In this document: one piece after another, positions 52,842 to 60,919 of the stretch
How positions within the stretch are numbered: the first letter of the stretch is position 1
Layout: every line of letters begins with the position of its first letter
NCBI RefSeq assembly: GCF_019966575.1
Contig: NZ_JAINFK010000001.1
Location: 496,001 to 560,000, forward strand
Length of the DNA stretch: 64,000 bases
Reading direction: 5' to 3'
Source: Oricola cellulosilytica
Lineage (GTDB): Bacteria; Pseudomonadota; Alphaproteobacteria; Rhizobiales; Rhizobiaceae
Translations under genes and position numbers: made by a program
The notes under the pieces: generated by a model
Databases searched by the model: none
What the model saw: only the letters and a program-made list of their open reading frames with translations
Told to the model about the DNA's origin: nothing

Positions 52842-54324
52842 GTACACCTACCGGACATTGCGCGAAAACGTGCGCCGCCTCGCCGGGGCGATCCGACCCT
52901 GCCTCACCCATGGCCGGGTAGGCATAGCCGCATCGCGCAGCGCCGAAGCGTGCATCGGGATCCTCGCTACCGCCTGGGCGGGCGGAACCTATGTCCCCAT
53001 CAACCTGAAATCCCCGGAAGCACGCCTGATCGAGCTGTTCGAGAGGCTCGAACTGGACGCCTTGATCGTCGACTGGGCCGGCGAGAAACTGCTGACGCCC
53101 GAGGTGGAGAAGGCGGCTCCGGGTAAGATCTTCCGGCGGGGTGCCGATCGGGGCGCGTTTCGGACGCTGGAGGCCGAGATCGATGCGCCCCATGAGAATG
53201 ATGCCGACGGGCCCGCGCATGTCGGTCCGGATCATCTCGCCTATATCGAATTCACGTCGGGAACCACGGGCAAGCCAAAGGGCGTCATGGTCCCCACCGG
53301 AGCGGTTGAGAGTTATCTCGATGCGATGACAGCGTGGTACGATTTCGGACCGGACGACCGCGCTGCGGAAACCTGCGACATCACATTCGACCTCTCCGTG
53401 CACAACATGCTGACAACATGGAAGGCCGGTGCGACCCTGCATGTCTTGCGGCCGCTCGACATGGTGGTGCCGGCCCGCTTCATACGGGCCCACGGGATCA
53501 CCACCTGGCTCTCGGTGCCTTCCGTGGTGACAATGGCCCGCAAGACCGGCGGGCTCGCGCCGGACAGCCTGCCGTCGCTGAGGATTTCGCTGTTCTGCGG
53601 AGAACCGCTTCCCGTCGAGACCGCCGAAGCATGGAGCCGGGCCGCGCCCAACAGCATCGTCGACAACATCTACGGCCCTACGGAAGCGACCATCGCCTGC
53701 CTGCGCCAGCCATGGACGGAGGGCGGCCTCTCGACCCGCGAACGGGGGATCGTCGCAATCGGCCGACCTTATCCCGGCATGGAAGCGCGGATCGTCGATG
53801 CCGGCGGCCGAACCGTCGCCGACGGAGAGCGCGGCGAAATCGCGCTCGCCGGCGCACAACTTGCGCGTGGATATTTCGGGCAACCGGAACTGACCGCTGA
53901 ACGTTTCCCGGTCATCGACGACAAGCGGTGGTACCTCACCGGAGACCGGGGCTATCGGGACGCCGACGGCGTGTTCCACCATCTCGGGCGCCTCGACAAC
54001 CAGATCAAGCTGCATGGCCACCGTATCGAACTGGAGGAAATCGACATGGGACTGCGGGACGCGGCCGAAACGGACACGGCCGCCGCCGTCGCATGGCCTA
54101 TGGCGAACGGCACGGCAGAGGGTGTCGTCGGGTTTTATGTGCCCGGTGAAAGAAACGGTGACCGGATTCGCGAGAGCCTGCGCAAGATTCTGCCGCCCCA
54201 CATGGTGCCGGGACGCATCCAATCCATTGACGCGATGCCCCTCAACGCCAACGGCAAGATCGACCGGAATGCGCTGACTGCCCTGCTCCAGCAGGAAAAC
54301 AGCGGATCGGCGGCAGCATCATGA
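52753..54324 (+). CDS. AMP-forming amino-acid/acyl ligase, DltA-like adenylation protein
   Basis: This stand-alone adenylation domain of 523 aa activates a carboxylic acid and loads it on a carrier protein. ATG 52753 starts the homologous part. Core motifs are complete: the P-loop SGTTGKPKG at 169-177, 'DITFDLSVHNML' at 209-220, the DltA-like 'LFCGEPLPVE' at 280-289, YGPTEA at 307-312, 'YLTGDRG' at 394-400, 'GRLDNQIKLHGHRIELEEID' at 412-431 and the A10 lysine 502 (NGKIDRNAL). The DltA group (D-alanine) is the nearest relative I recognise, so D-alanine or another small amino acid is likely. The gene overlaps the MBOAT-like gene by 4 nt, and a carrier protein gene follows. Confidence 0.87.
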   Translation: MTANFNIASSLQESFSAHPDNEALVAGAERYTYRTLRENVRRLAGAIRPCLTHGRVGIAASRSAEACIGILATAWAGGTYVPINLKSPEARLIELFERLELDALIVDWAGEKLLTPEVEKAAPGKIFRRGADRGAFRTLEAEIDAPHENDADGPAHVGPDHLAYIEFTSGTTGKPKGVMVPTGAVESYLDAMTAWYDFGPDDRAAETCDITFDLSVHNMLTTWKAGATLHVLRPLDMVVPARFIRAHGITTWLSVPSVVTMARKTGGLAPDSLPSLRISLFCGEPLPVETAEAWSRAAPNSIVDNIYGPTEATIACLRQPWTEGGLSTRERGIVAIGRPYPGMEARIVDAGGRTVADGERGEIALAGAQLARGYFGQPELTAERFPVIDDKRWYLTGDRGYRDADGVFHHLGRLDNQIKLHGHRIELEEIDMGLRDAAETDTAAAVAWPMANGTAEGVVGFYVPGERNGDRIRESLRKILPPHMVPGRIQSIDAMPLNANGKIDRNALTALLQQENSGSAAAS

Positions 54325-55811
54325 CCTCGGTCGACACAGCGCGTCCGCAAGCTTCCGTCACGCTCAATCCACTCCGGTGGCGGCGCAAATGGCTCGACAT
54401 GGACCGCAACGAGGCGGTGTTGCGATGGGCCCAGACGGGCTGGGGGCAGACGATCCTGCACGTCGCGTTTCTAGGCGTTCTGTTCCTGCTTCCGGCGGTG
54501 CGCACCAAGCATTTCGTGCTGATCGCCATCGCACTGGTCCTGTCTGCAGTCCTCCCCGCCCGGCGGATGGCCGTTCTGACTGCCGTTGGCGCGGTCTATT
54601 TCCTGCTCAGGCCGCTGAAACACGAGGAGCATTATCTCGTCTTCGACGAGCTCTGGACTTCCTACGGAACTTCCGCTCCGACCCAGATCGGTTTCGTCCT
54701 CTTTGGGCTTGTCTTCATCGCTTTTGCTGCCGCGATGATCAGAAACCAGGTGACCCGGAAAGCGGGTTTCATCGCACGGCGGCCGATCCAGTTCATGCTC
54801 TTCCTTTGTGTCGGTCTGTCGGCGGCAACCATCGCCCTTCCCGACACTCACCCGCTCTTTCCTCCCGCGTGGATATTTCTCGCCTATCTGACGGGGAGCT
54901 TCTTTTTCCTCGGTTACATTCTGCTCGACAGCCGTTCCAAGTTGGCCCTCCCGATCGGTCAGCAACTCGGCTTTCTGCGCCCCGTCTGGGCAGCCACCTC
55001 TGTTCCGTTCAAGGGGCCGGCCTACTTCCGGAAGTTCGAAGCCGGGAACGCGGACGAACTGGCAATCTCCCGGTTGAAAGCGCTCAAGCTGGTTGTCTGG
55101 GCGACCATTCTCTACTGGGCGTGGGACATCGTCTTCAATCGCATCCTGTACGGCGGGCTCGAGTTCCCGCAGCTCGATGACGCAATCGCCGCCACGGCGG
55201 CCGGAGCGGACCAGGCCGTGGCCGTCCGCTGGGCGATCGTGGGCGCGGCCTTCCTGGCGCAGATCATTGTCTTCGGGGCGTATATTCACGCCTTCGTCGC
55301 GGTCATAAGAATGGCCGGGTTCAAGGTTCCGCGCGGCATGGCGAAGCCTCTCGCCTCCCGGACGATTTCCGAGTTCTGGGGCCGGTATCTGTTCTACTTC
55401 AAGGAACTTCTCGCAGATTTCTTCTTCTATCCGGCGTTCCAGCGATACTTCAAACGCTTTCCGCGCCTGCGCATCGCGTTCGCGACCTTCGCGGCTGCCT
55501 TCGTCGGAAACATTCTGTTCGACGTAATCAGCAACTCGCCCTATTTCGCGACCCGCGGTTTCCTGTCGATGATCGAGGATTTGTCTTCCTACATCATTTA
55601 CGCCGCCGTTCTGACGGTGGGTCTGATCTGGTCGCAGATCGCTCAAAAAAGACCGAAGCCGGAGGACGGCTGGTGGCGCTACGACGTGCTGCCGCGCGTC
55701 CAGGTCATCGTCTTTTACGCTCTCCTTCAGGTCTTTGACGACACCAGCGGCGTCGTGCCCGCCGGTGAACGCATCACTTTCTTCTTCAGCCTCTTCGGAG
55801 TGACCCCATGA
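54321..55811 (+). CDS. MBOAT-like (DltB-like) multi-pass membrane protein lacking the usual histidines
   Basis: The product has 496 aa with about ten or more hydrophobic segments. The region 320-400 aligns by eye with the core of DltB/AlgI-type O-acyltransferases: an amphipathic 'VAVIRMAGFKVPRGMAKPLASRTISEFW' (canonical I-G-x-x-x-L-F-G-x-x-x-P-x-N-F and EFWRRWH), then 'ELLADFFFYPAFQRYF'. The motif at 351-357 reads EFWGRYL, without the usual His. The downstream segment that should contain the invariant GLWHG histidine reads 'FVGNILFDVI'. So it has the fold but apparently not the catalytic residues. It overlaps the ligase stop and the carrier protein start by 4 nt each. Confidence 0.75.
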   Translation: MTSVDTARPQASVTLNPLRWRRKWLDMDRNEAVLRWAQTGWGQTILHVAFLGVLFLLPAVRTKHFVLIAIALVLSAVLPARRMAVLTAVGAVYFLLRPLKHEEHYLVFDELWTSYGTSAPTQIGFVLFGLVFIAFAAAMIRNQVTRKAGFIARRPIQFMLFLCVGLSAATIALPDTHPLFPPAWIFLAYLTGSFFFLGYILLDSRSKLALPIGQQLGFLRPVWAATSVPFKGPAYFRKFEAGNADELAISRLKALKLVVWATILYWAWDIVFNRILYGGLEFPQLDDAIAATAAGADQAVAVRWAIVGAAFLAQIIVFGAYIHAFVAVIRMAGFKVPRGMAKPLASRTISEFWGRYLFYFKELLADFFFYPAFQRYFKRFPRLRIAFATFAAAFVGNILFDVISNSPYFATRGFLSMIEDLSSYIIYAAVLTVGLIWSQIAQKRPKPEDGWWRYDVLPRVQVIVFYALLQVFDDTSGVVPAGERITFFFSLFGVTP

Positions 55812-56059
55812 CCTCGATGAACATCCAATCCGTGCGGGAAACCATCGCTGACCTGTTGGCCGAACGCGGGCAGGGGACCGAGTTCAGGGACGATGAATCG
55901 CTGTTCGACAGCGGCCGTCTCGACTCCATTGCGGCCGTCAACGTCTTGCTTGCTCTTGAAACGGAGTTCGGCGTGGATCTCAGCGATCCGGATTTCGACG
56001 TGTCACGCATCGATTCCCTCGATGAAATCAAGGCGCTTCTCGGCGCGACGACATCGTGA
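55808..56059 (+). CDS. Acyl/peptidyl carrier protein (DltC-like)
   Basis: This is an 83-aa carrier protein. The phosphopantetheine attachment serine is Ser40 in 'SGRLDSIAAV', preceded by 'DDESLFDSG' and followed by 'LLALETEFGVDLSD'; this is the full helix-II pattern of a carrier domain. ATG 55808 overlaps the MBOAT-like gene stop by 4 nt; an ATG three codons later is an alternative. It should be loaded by the DltA-like ligase and feed its cargo to the membrane proteins. No phosphopantetheinyl transferase is in the window. Confidence 0.92.
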   Translation: MTSMNIQSVRETIADLLAERGQGTEFRDDESLFDSGRLDSIAAVNVLLALETEFGVDLSDPDFDVSRIDSLDEIKALLGATTS

Positions 56060-56080
56060 CCGCAACGCGGGAGATTGCAC

Positions 56081-57139
56081 ATGTTCGTGGATAGTTACAG
56101 CCCGGATACCAAACTGCCTCTGCGGGTATGGCTGCTCGCTACGGCCGCTGCCTGCGTCATTGCCTCGCTGATAATCGACCTGACGCTGTTCGACCGGACA
56201 TTTCTTTACGAATCCCCGCCAGACTGGGAGGTCAGCGGTCTCATCCGCCTGACGCTAAGCCTGATCGCCGGTATCGCCTTTGCCTACGCCGTCATGCCGG
56301 CGGAGGCTCCGGGCTACGGGGCGCGCCGGAACCTCGGAATGCAGCCAATCGCCTTCTGGGCGATCTGCCTCTTCACCTACGGAGTCCATATTTGGGCGGC
56401 GACCGTGCTGATCGTTGCCCCGGCCGCGCTCACGGCGGCTGTCACCGAACTAGGATCGATCGCGCTCCTCCAGGAAGGCGCGATCGCGCTGGCTGCTGCT
56501 CTCCTTTTGCTGACGGCGATCACTGGCGACGGGCTGCGCAGCCGCCGGGTTTTCGGGTTGCCGGCGCGGCTCCTCACACTTGGGATGACGCTCGCCGTTC
56601 TGATCCTCCTGCTTGAGGAGACGTCCTACGGACAGCATTATTTCGGGTGGGAAGCGCCGCCGGCCTTCGAGGGCAACCTCCAGCAGGAAACGAACCTGCA
56701 TAATTTCTATACCATTCGCTTCGAGATGATCTATTACGGCGGGGCGTTCGCCGCCTTCATCGCGATGCCCCTGCTGCTCCCGAACCTGCCTGGCTTGCTT
56801 CGCGATCAGTTGGCCCGCTTCGTTCCTCCGGGCGGATTTGCGCTTCTCGCAATGCCTCTGGTCGGGGGAATGTACGCGTCCTGGAACATCATGCCGCAGC
56901 AGGTCATGTTCATCGCCGGCATTGCTGTCATGGTGCTCTTTCTCTCCCGTTCGCACGCGAACCGACTCCCGGTCCTCGCCGGCCTCGGCATCATTGCCGC
57001 CACACAGGTGCTTTACCTCGCGCAGGGGATCAATCAGGTCGAAAACTACGAAGTCGCCGAAATCCGGGAAGCCAGCATCTGTCTGGCGCTTCTGGGCTAT
57101 GCGGTCTGGTTCTGGCAGCGCAATCGCACGGCGGACTGA
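56081..57139 (+). CDS. Multi-pass membrane protein of the 'EE-x-S-x-GQ / NLHN' family, unknown function
   Basis: The product has 352 aa from ATG 56081 (GGGAG about eight nt upstream; a TTG two codons earlier is possible). About nine hydrophobic segments span the chain. Between segments lies the motif LEETSYGQHYFGW (178-190), then NLQQETNLHN (199-208). I recognise this pairing from a widespread family of uncharacterised bacterial membrane proteins (usually EEISWGQ...N-x-Q-x-E-x-NLHN). A later 'QGINQVENYEVAEIREA' carries more conserved acids. It occupies the place of DltD as last gene of the ligase-MBOAT-carrier operon, 21 nt after the carrier gene. A role in the final transfer step is inference. 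Confidence 0.8.
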   Translation: MFVDSYSPDTKLPLRVWLLATAAACVIASLIIDLTLFDRTFLYESPPDWEVSGLIRLTLSLIAGIAFAYAVMPAEAPGYGARRNLGMQPIAFWAICLFTYGVHIWAATVLIVAPAALTAAVTELGSIALLQEGAIALAAALLLLTAITGDGLRSRRVFGLPARLLTLGMTLAVLILLLEETSYGQHYFGWEAPPAFEGNLQQETNLHNFYTIRFEMIYYGGAFAAFIAMPLLLPNLPGLLRDQLARFVPPGGFALLAMPLVGGMYASWNIMPQQVMFIAGIAVMVLFLSRSHANRLPVLAGLGIIAATQVLYLAQGINQVENYEVAEIREASICLALLGYAVWFWQRNRTAD

Positions 57140-57150
57140 ACCCTCGCCAT

Positions 57151-57168
57151 GCCGGAGTGGCGGAATGG
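57151..57168 (+). other. tRNA-Leu-like 5' fragment
   Basis: These 18 nt read like the acceptor strand and D-arm start of a class-II leucine tRNA (GCCGGAGTGGCGGAATGG), then diverge. No anticodon arm, T-arm or matching 3' acceptor strand follows within 100 nt. It may be a remnant of an integration event at the right end of the accessory region, or chance similarity. Confidence 0.35.
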
Positions 57169-57292
57169 CAATTGAAAGCCTCCGCCGTCAGTTGCACCTG
57201 CCATATTGCCACATCCTCCCGCCCGGTTTACCGTTCGATCAAAAATAACGGGCGGGATTCAAACCGGAAGGTCTTCAACAGGAGGGTGTGCG

Positions 57293-58333
57293 ATGTCTCA
57301 CGAGAAATTTTTCGGCAAGGGTCCGGCCATCGACAGACGGCGGCTGATCAAAACGGCTGCGGCAGGCGCGGGCCTGCTGGCGATGCCCGGCATCATCGGC
57401 AGGGCAAGCGCGCAGACGCCGCTGAAGGTGGCGGCGATCTATACGGTGCCGGTCGAGCAGCAGTGGGTCAGCCGCATCCACAAGGCCGCCAACGCCGCCG
57501 TCGAGCGCGGCGACATCGAATATGTGTTCTCCGAAAATACGTCGAACAACGACTATGAGCGCGTCATGCGCGAATACTCCGAGGCGGGTCACGACCTGAT
57601 CATCGGTGAAGTCTTCGCCGTCGAAGATGCCGCCCGGCAGGTCGCGCGCGACTATCCGGAAAAAGCCTATCTGATGGGTTCGAGCTTCAAGCCGAAGGAC
57701 GACACGCCGAACTTCGCCGTGTTCGACAACTACATTCAGGACGCGTCTTATCTTTCCGGCATCATTGCCGGGGCGATGACGGAATCGAAGAACATCGGAA
57801 TGGTCGGCGGCTTCCCGATCCCGGAGGTGAACCGCCTGATGAATGCCTTCATGGCGGGCGTGCGCGAAGTCGCTCCATCGACCGAGTTTCAGGTGGCCTT
57901 CATCGGTTCCTGGTTCGACCCGCCGAAGGCCAAGGAAACCGCTTTCGCGCAGATCGATGCCGGCGCCGACATCATGTATGCGGAACGTTTCGGCGTGTCC
58001 GACGCCGCGCAGGAACGCGACGTGCTTGCCATCGGCAATGTCATCGACACGCAGGCCGACTATCCCGAAACAGTCGTCGCGTCGGCGCTCTGGCATTTCG
58101 AGCCGACGCTCGATACCGCCATCGCCCGGGTCAAGGCCGGCGAATTCAAGGCGGACGATTACGGCATTTACTCCTTCATGAAGGAGGGCGGCTGTTCGCT
58201 TGCGCCACTTGGCACCTTTGAAGGCAAGGTGCCCGAAGATGCCCTCAAGCTCGTGGCCGTCAAGGAAGAGAAGCTGAAAGACGGCTCCTGGGCCGTCGAG
58301 ATTGACGATTCCGAGCCGAAATCGAGCGCATGA
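57293..58333 (+). CDS. BMP-family ABC transporter substrate-binding protein (nucleoside/nucleobase)
   Basis: The product has 346 aa, from ATG 57293 with AGGAGGG nearby. A twin-arginine signal (DRRRLIKTAAAGAG at 14-27) ends near residue 40 (ASA-Q), so it is probably exported folded. BMP/PnrA marks are 'KVAAIYTVPVEQQWVSRIHKAAN', 'LIIGEVFAVEDAARQVARDYP', 'IGMVGGFPIPEVNRLMNAFMAG' and 'GADIMYAERFGVSDAA'. Family members bind purine nucleosides or related bases. It starts a five-gene operon with ATPase, two permeases and a cytosine-deaminase-like enzyme. Confidence 0.92.
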   Translation: MSHEKFFGKGPAIDRRRLIKTAAAGAGLLAMPGIIGRASAQTPLKVAAIYTVPVEQQWVSRIHKAANAAVERGDIEYVFSENTSNNDYERVMREYSEAGHDLIIGEVFAVEDAARQVARDYPEKAYLMGSSFKPKDDTPNFAVFDNYIQDASYLSGIIAGAMTESKNIGMVGGFPIPEVNRLMNAFMAGVREVAPSTEFQVAFIGSWFDPPKAKETAFAQIDAGADIMYAERFGVSDAAQERDVLAIGNVIDTQADYPETVVASALWHFEPTLDTAIARVKAGEFKADDYGIYSFMKEGGCSLAPLGTFEGKVPEDALKLVAVKEEKLKDGSWAVEIDDSEPKSSA

Positions 58334-59880
58334 CGCCATCATCGGGCGGAGAGGCGGAAACGGTTCTCCGCCTCTCCGGCATCACCAAACGGTTCGGTCC
58401 ACTCACGGCAAATGACGCCATCTCGCTGGAACTGAAGCGCGGCGAGGTCGTCGCGCTGCTCGGCGAGAACGGTGCCGGCAAGACCACGCTGATGAACATC
58501 CTGTTCGGTCACTATGTCGCCGACGAGGGGTCCGTCGAGGCGTTCGGGAGGCCGTTACCGGCCGGAGAGCCGCGCGCGGCGCTGTCCGCCGGGATCGGCA
58601 TGGTGCATCAGCATTTCACGCTTGCCGATCAGATGAGCGTGATCGAGAACATCGCGCTCGGCACCCAGCGCCTTTTTTCTCCGCGCTTCGACAAGGCCAA
58701 GGCAAGACAACGCATCGAGACGCTTTCGAGCGATTTCGGACTTGCCGTTCATCCGGACGCGCTGATCTCCGATCTATCCGTCGGCGAGAGGCAGCGCGTG
58801 GAAATTCTCAAGGCGCTCTACAGAGACGCCCGCATTCTCATTCTCGACGAACCGACCGCCGTGCTTACGCCGCTGGAGACAGACGCGCTGTTCGCGACAC
58901 TGAAGAAGCTGGTCGCCTCGGGCCTTTCCATCATCTTCATTTCGCACAAGCTGCATGAAGTCATGGCCGTCAGCGACCGGATCGTGGTGCTGCGCTCCGG
59001 GCGGATTGCCGGAGAACGGCGGACCTCCGACACCACACGGCCGGAACTCGCGGCGCTGATGGTGGGAGGTGACATCGCAGCGCCGGCGGTGACAGAGCAC
59101 GCGCCCGGCGGTACGATGCTCGAACTTGAAGACATCCATACTGCGGGCCGTGCGGGCGGCGCGCCGCTCGACGGCGTTTCGCTGAGTTTGCGCGCCGGCG
59201 AAATCACCGGTCTGGCCGGTGTGTCGGGCAACGGCCAGGCGGCGCTCGCCGCGTTGATCGCGGGGACGCTCAGGCCGGAACGCGGCGCGATGCGGATCGG
59301 CGGCGAAACCATCAACCGCTGGTCGGCGCGCGAAGCTCTTCGCCGCCACATCGGCCGTATCCCGGAGGACCGTCATGCGGTCGGCATGATCGGCGACATG
59401 AACGTGACCGAGAACGTGATCTCGGAACGCTACCGCACACGCCGGTTCAGCCGCAACGGATTTCTCGACTGGCGTTCCGCCGAAACCTTCGCGCGCGGGA
59501 TCATCGACGACTACGACGTCAAATGTCCGTCACCGGACGCGCGCGTGCGTCTGCTTTCCGGGGGCAACATGCAGAAGCTGATCCTCGGCCGCGCCCTCGA
59601 CGGCGATCCGCAAATCATCCTCGCCAACCAGCCGACGCGCGGCCTCGATGTCGGCGCGGTCGCCTATGTTCACTCGAAACTGCTGGAGGCGCGCAAACGC
59701 GGCGCGGCCATCCTGCTCATTTCCGAAGACCTCGACGAGGTGCTGGCGCTTTCCGACCGGCTGGTGGTGATCTCCAAGGGGCGGCTCTCGCCACCCTCGA
59801 AGCGCGGGGAACTGACCGTTCAACAGATCGGCGAACTGATGGCCGGCCACGGGCTGGAGGATCCGTCCCATGCGGCTTGA
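58330..59880 (+). CDS. ABC transporter ATP-binding protein, double ATPase (RbsA/YufO-like)
   Basis: This fused dimer of ABC ATPase domains has 516 aa. The first domain has GENGAGKTT near residue 47, 'DLSVGERQRVEILKALYRDA' and 'LILDEPTAVLTP'. The second has a degenerate Walker A ('GVSGNGQAAL'), 'LLSGGNMQKLILGRALDGD' and 'IILANQPTRGLDVGA', as usual for carbohydrate/nucleoside-type importers. ATG 58330 overlaps the binding-protein stop by 4 nt. Confidence 0.95.
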   Translation: MTPSSGGEAETVLRLSGITKRFGPLTANDAISLELKRGEVVALLGENGAGKTTLMNILFGHYVADEGSVEAFGRPLPAGEPRAALSAGIGMVHQHFTLADQMSVIENIALGTQRLFSPRFDKAKARQRIETLSSDFGLAVHPDALISDLSVGERQRVEILKALYRDARILILDEPTAVLTPLETDALFATLKKLVASGLSIIFISHKLHEVMAVSDRIVVLRSGRIAGERRTSDTTRPELAALMVGGDIAAPAVTEHAPGGTMLELEDIHTAGRAGGAPLDGVSLSLRAGEITGLAGVSGNGQAALAALIAGTLRPERGAMRIGGETINRWSAREALRRHIGRIPEDRHAVGMIGDMNVTENVISERYRTRRFSRNGFLDWRSAETFARGIIDDYDVKCPSPDARVRLLSGGNMQKLILGRALDGDPQIILANQPTRGLDVGAVAYVHSKLLEARKRGAAILLISEDLDEVLALSDRLVVISKGRLSPPSKRGELTVQQIGELMAGHGLEDPSHAA

Positions 59881-60919
59881 AGCAAAGCCGGCGCCGGGCC
59901 TCGCCGCCACGCTTGCCTACCCTCTGGGCGCGATCCTCGCGACATTGCTGATCGCGTCACTGCTGGTACTGATCGCCGGCGCGTCGCCCTTCAACGTCTT
60001 CTGGCTCGTCCTGAAAGGCGCGGCAGGCTCGCAATTCGCGCTGGTCGAGACGCTGACGCGCGCGACGCCGCTGATCTTCACCGGCCTTGCCGTCGCTGTC
60101 GCCTTCAGGGCCAAGCTCTGGAACATCGGCGCGGAGGCGCAACTCTATATCGGCGCGGTGATGACCGTGGTGCTAGGAACCGGAGCGGTCGCCGCGCCGT
60201 CGCTGGCCCTCATCCCGCTGATCATGATGTGCGCCATGCTGGCGGGCGCGCTGCTGCTGCTCGGGCCGGCGATCCTCAAGACCCGCTTCGGCGTCGACGA
60301 AGTCGTCACCACGCTGCTTCTGAACTTCATCGTCATCCTGTTCGTCTCGATGCTGCTGGAAGGTCCGCTCAAGGACCCGATGGGTCTCGGCTGGCCGCAA
60401 TCGAAACGCGTCGTCGCCGAGGCGCAACTGCCGCGCCTGATCCAGGGCAAGCGGCTGCATTTCGGTTTCGTGATCGCCATTGTCAGTGCCGTGGCGACTT
60501 GGGTGATCCTGAAGAAAACCGTGTTCGGCTACGAGATGCGCGCCGTCGGCCACAATGCCGAAGCGGCGCGCTTCGCCGGCATCCCGGTCAACCGCGTGCT
60601 GATGAAGACCGCGCTTCTCTCCGGAGGCCTGGCCGCGCTGGCGGGGTTCTCCGAAGTCGCCGGGCTGAAGGGCAACCTGACGCTCGATCTGTCGCCCGGC
60701 TACGGCTACACCGGCATCGTCGTCGCCATGCTGGCGATGCTCAATCCGCTCGGGGTCATCGTCGCGGCGATCTTCGTCGCCGGCATTTTCGTCGGTGCCG
60801 ACGCGATGAGCCGTTCGGCCGGCGTGCCGAGCTACATCGCCCAGGTGATGGTGGCGACCGCACTCCTCACCATGGTCACGGCGATCATGCTGTCGCGATT
60901 CCGGATCCGGTGGAGGTGA
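59870..60919 (+). CDS. BMP-type ABC transporter permease, first
   Basis: This inner-membrane permease has 349 aa and about nine hydrophobic segments, of the YufP/RbsC-like type. It contains 'TPLIFTGLAVAVAFRAKLWNIGAEAQLYIGA', the standard opening for nucleoside-type permeases, and 'GVDEVVTTLLLNFI'. ATG 59870 overlaps the ATPase gene by 11 nt and has GGAGG in front. It pairs with the next gene product. Confidence 0.95.
   Translation: MRLEAKPAPGLAATLAYPLGAILATLLIASLLVLIAGASPFNVFWLVLKGAAGSQFALVETLTRATPLIFTGLAVAVAFRAKLWNIGAEAQLYIGAVMTVVLGTGAVAAPSLALIPLIMMCAMLAGALLLLGPAILKTRFGVDEVVTTLLLNFIVILFVSMLLEGPLKDPMGLGWPQSKRVVAEAQLPRLIQGKRLHFGFVIAIVSAVATWVILKKTVFGYEMRAVGHNAEAARFAGIPVNRVLMKTALLSGGLAALAGFSEVAGLKGNLTLDLSPGYGYTGIVVAMLAMLNPLGVIVAAIFVAGIFVGADAMSRSAGVPSYIAQVMVATALLTMVTAIMLSRFRIRWR

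Noticed and set aside
54471-55646. Minus-strand open frame opposite the MBOAT-like gene
   Set aside because: It is highly charged with no hydrophobic pattern or known motif, while the plus frame has membrane segments and 4-nt overlaps with its neighbours.
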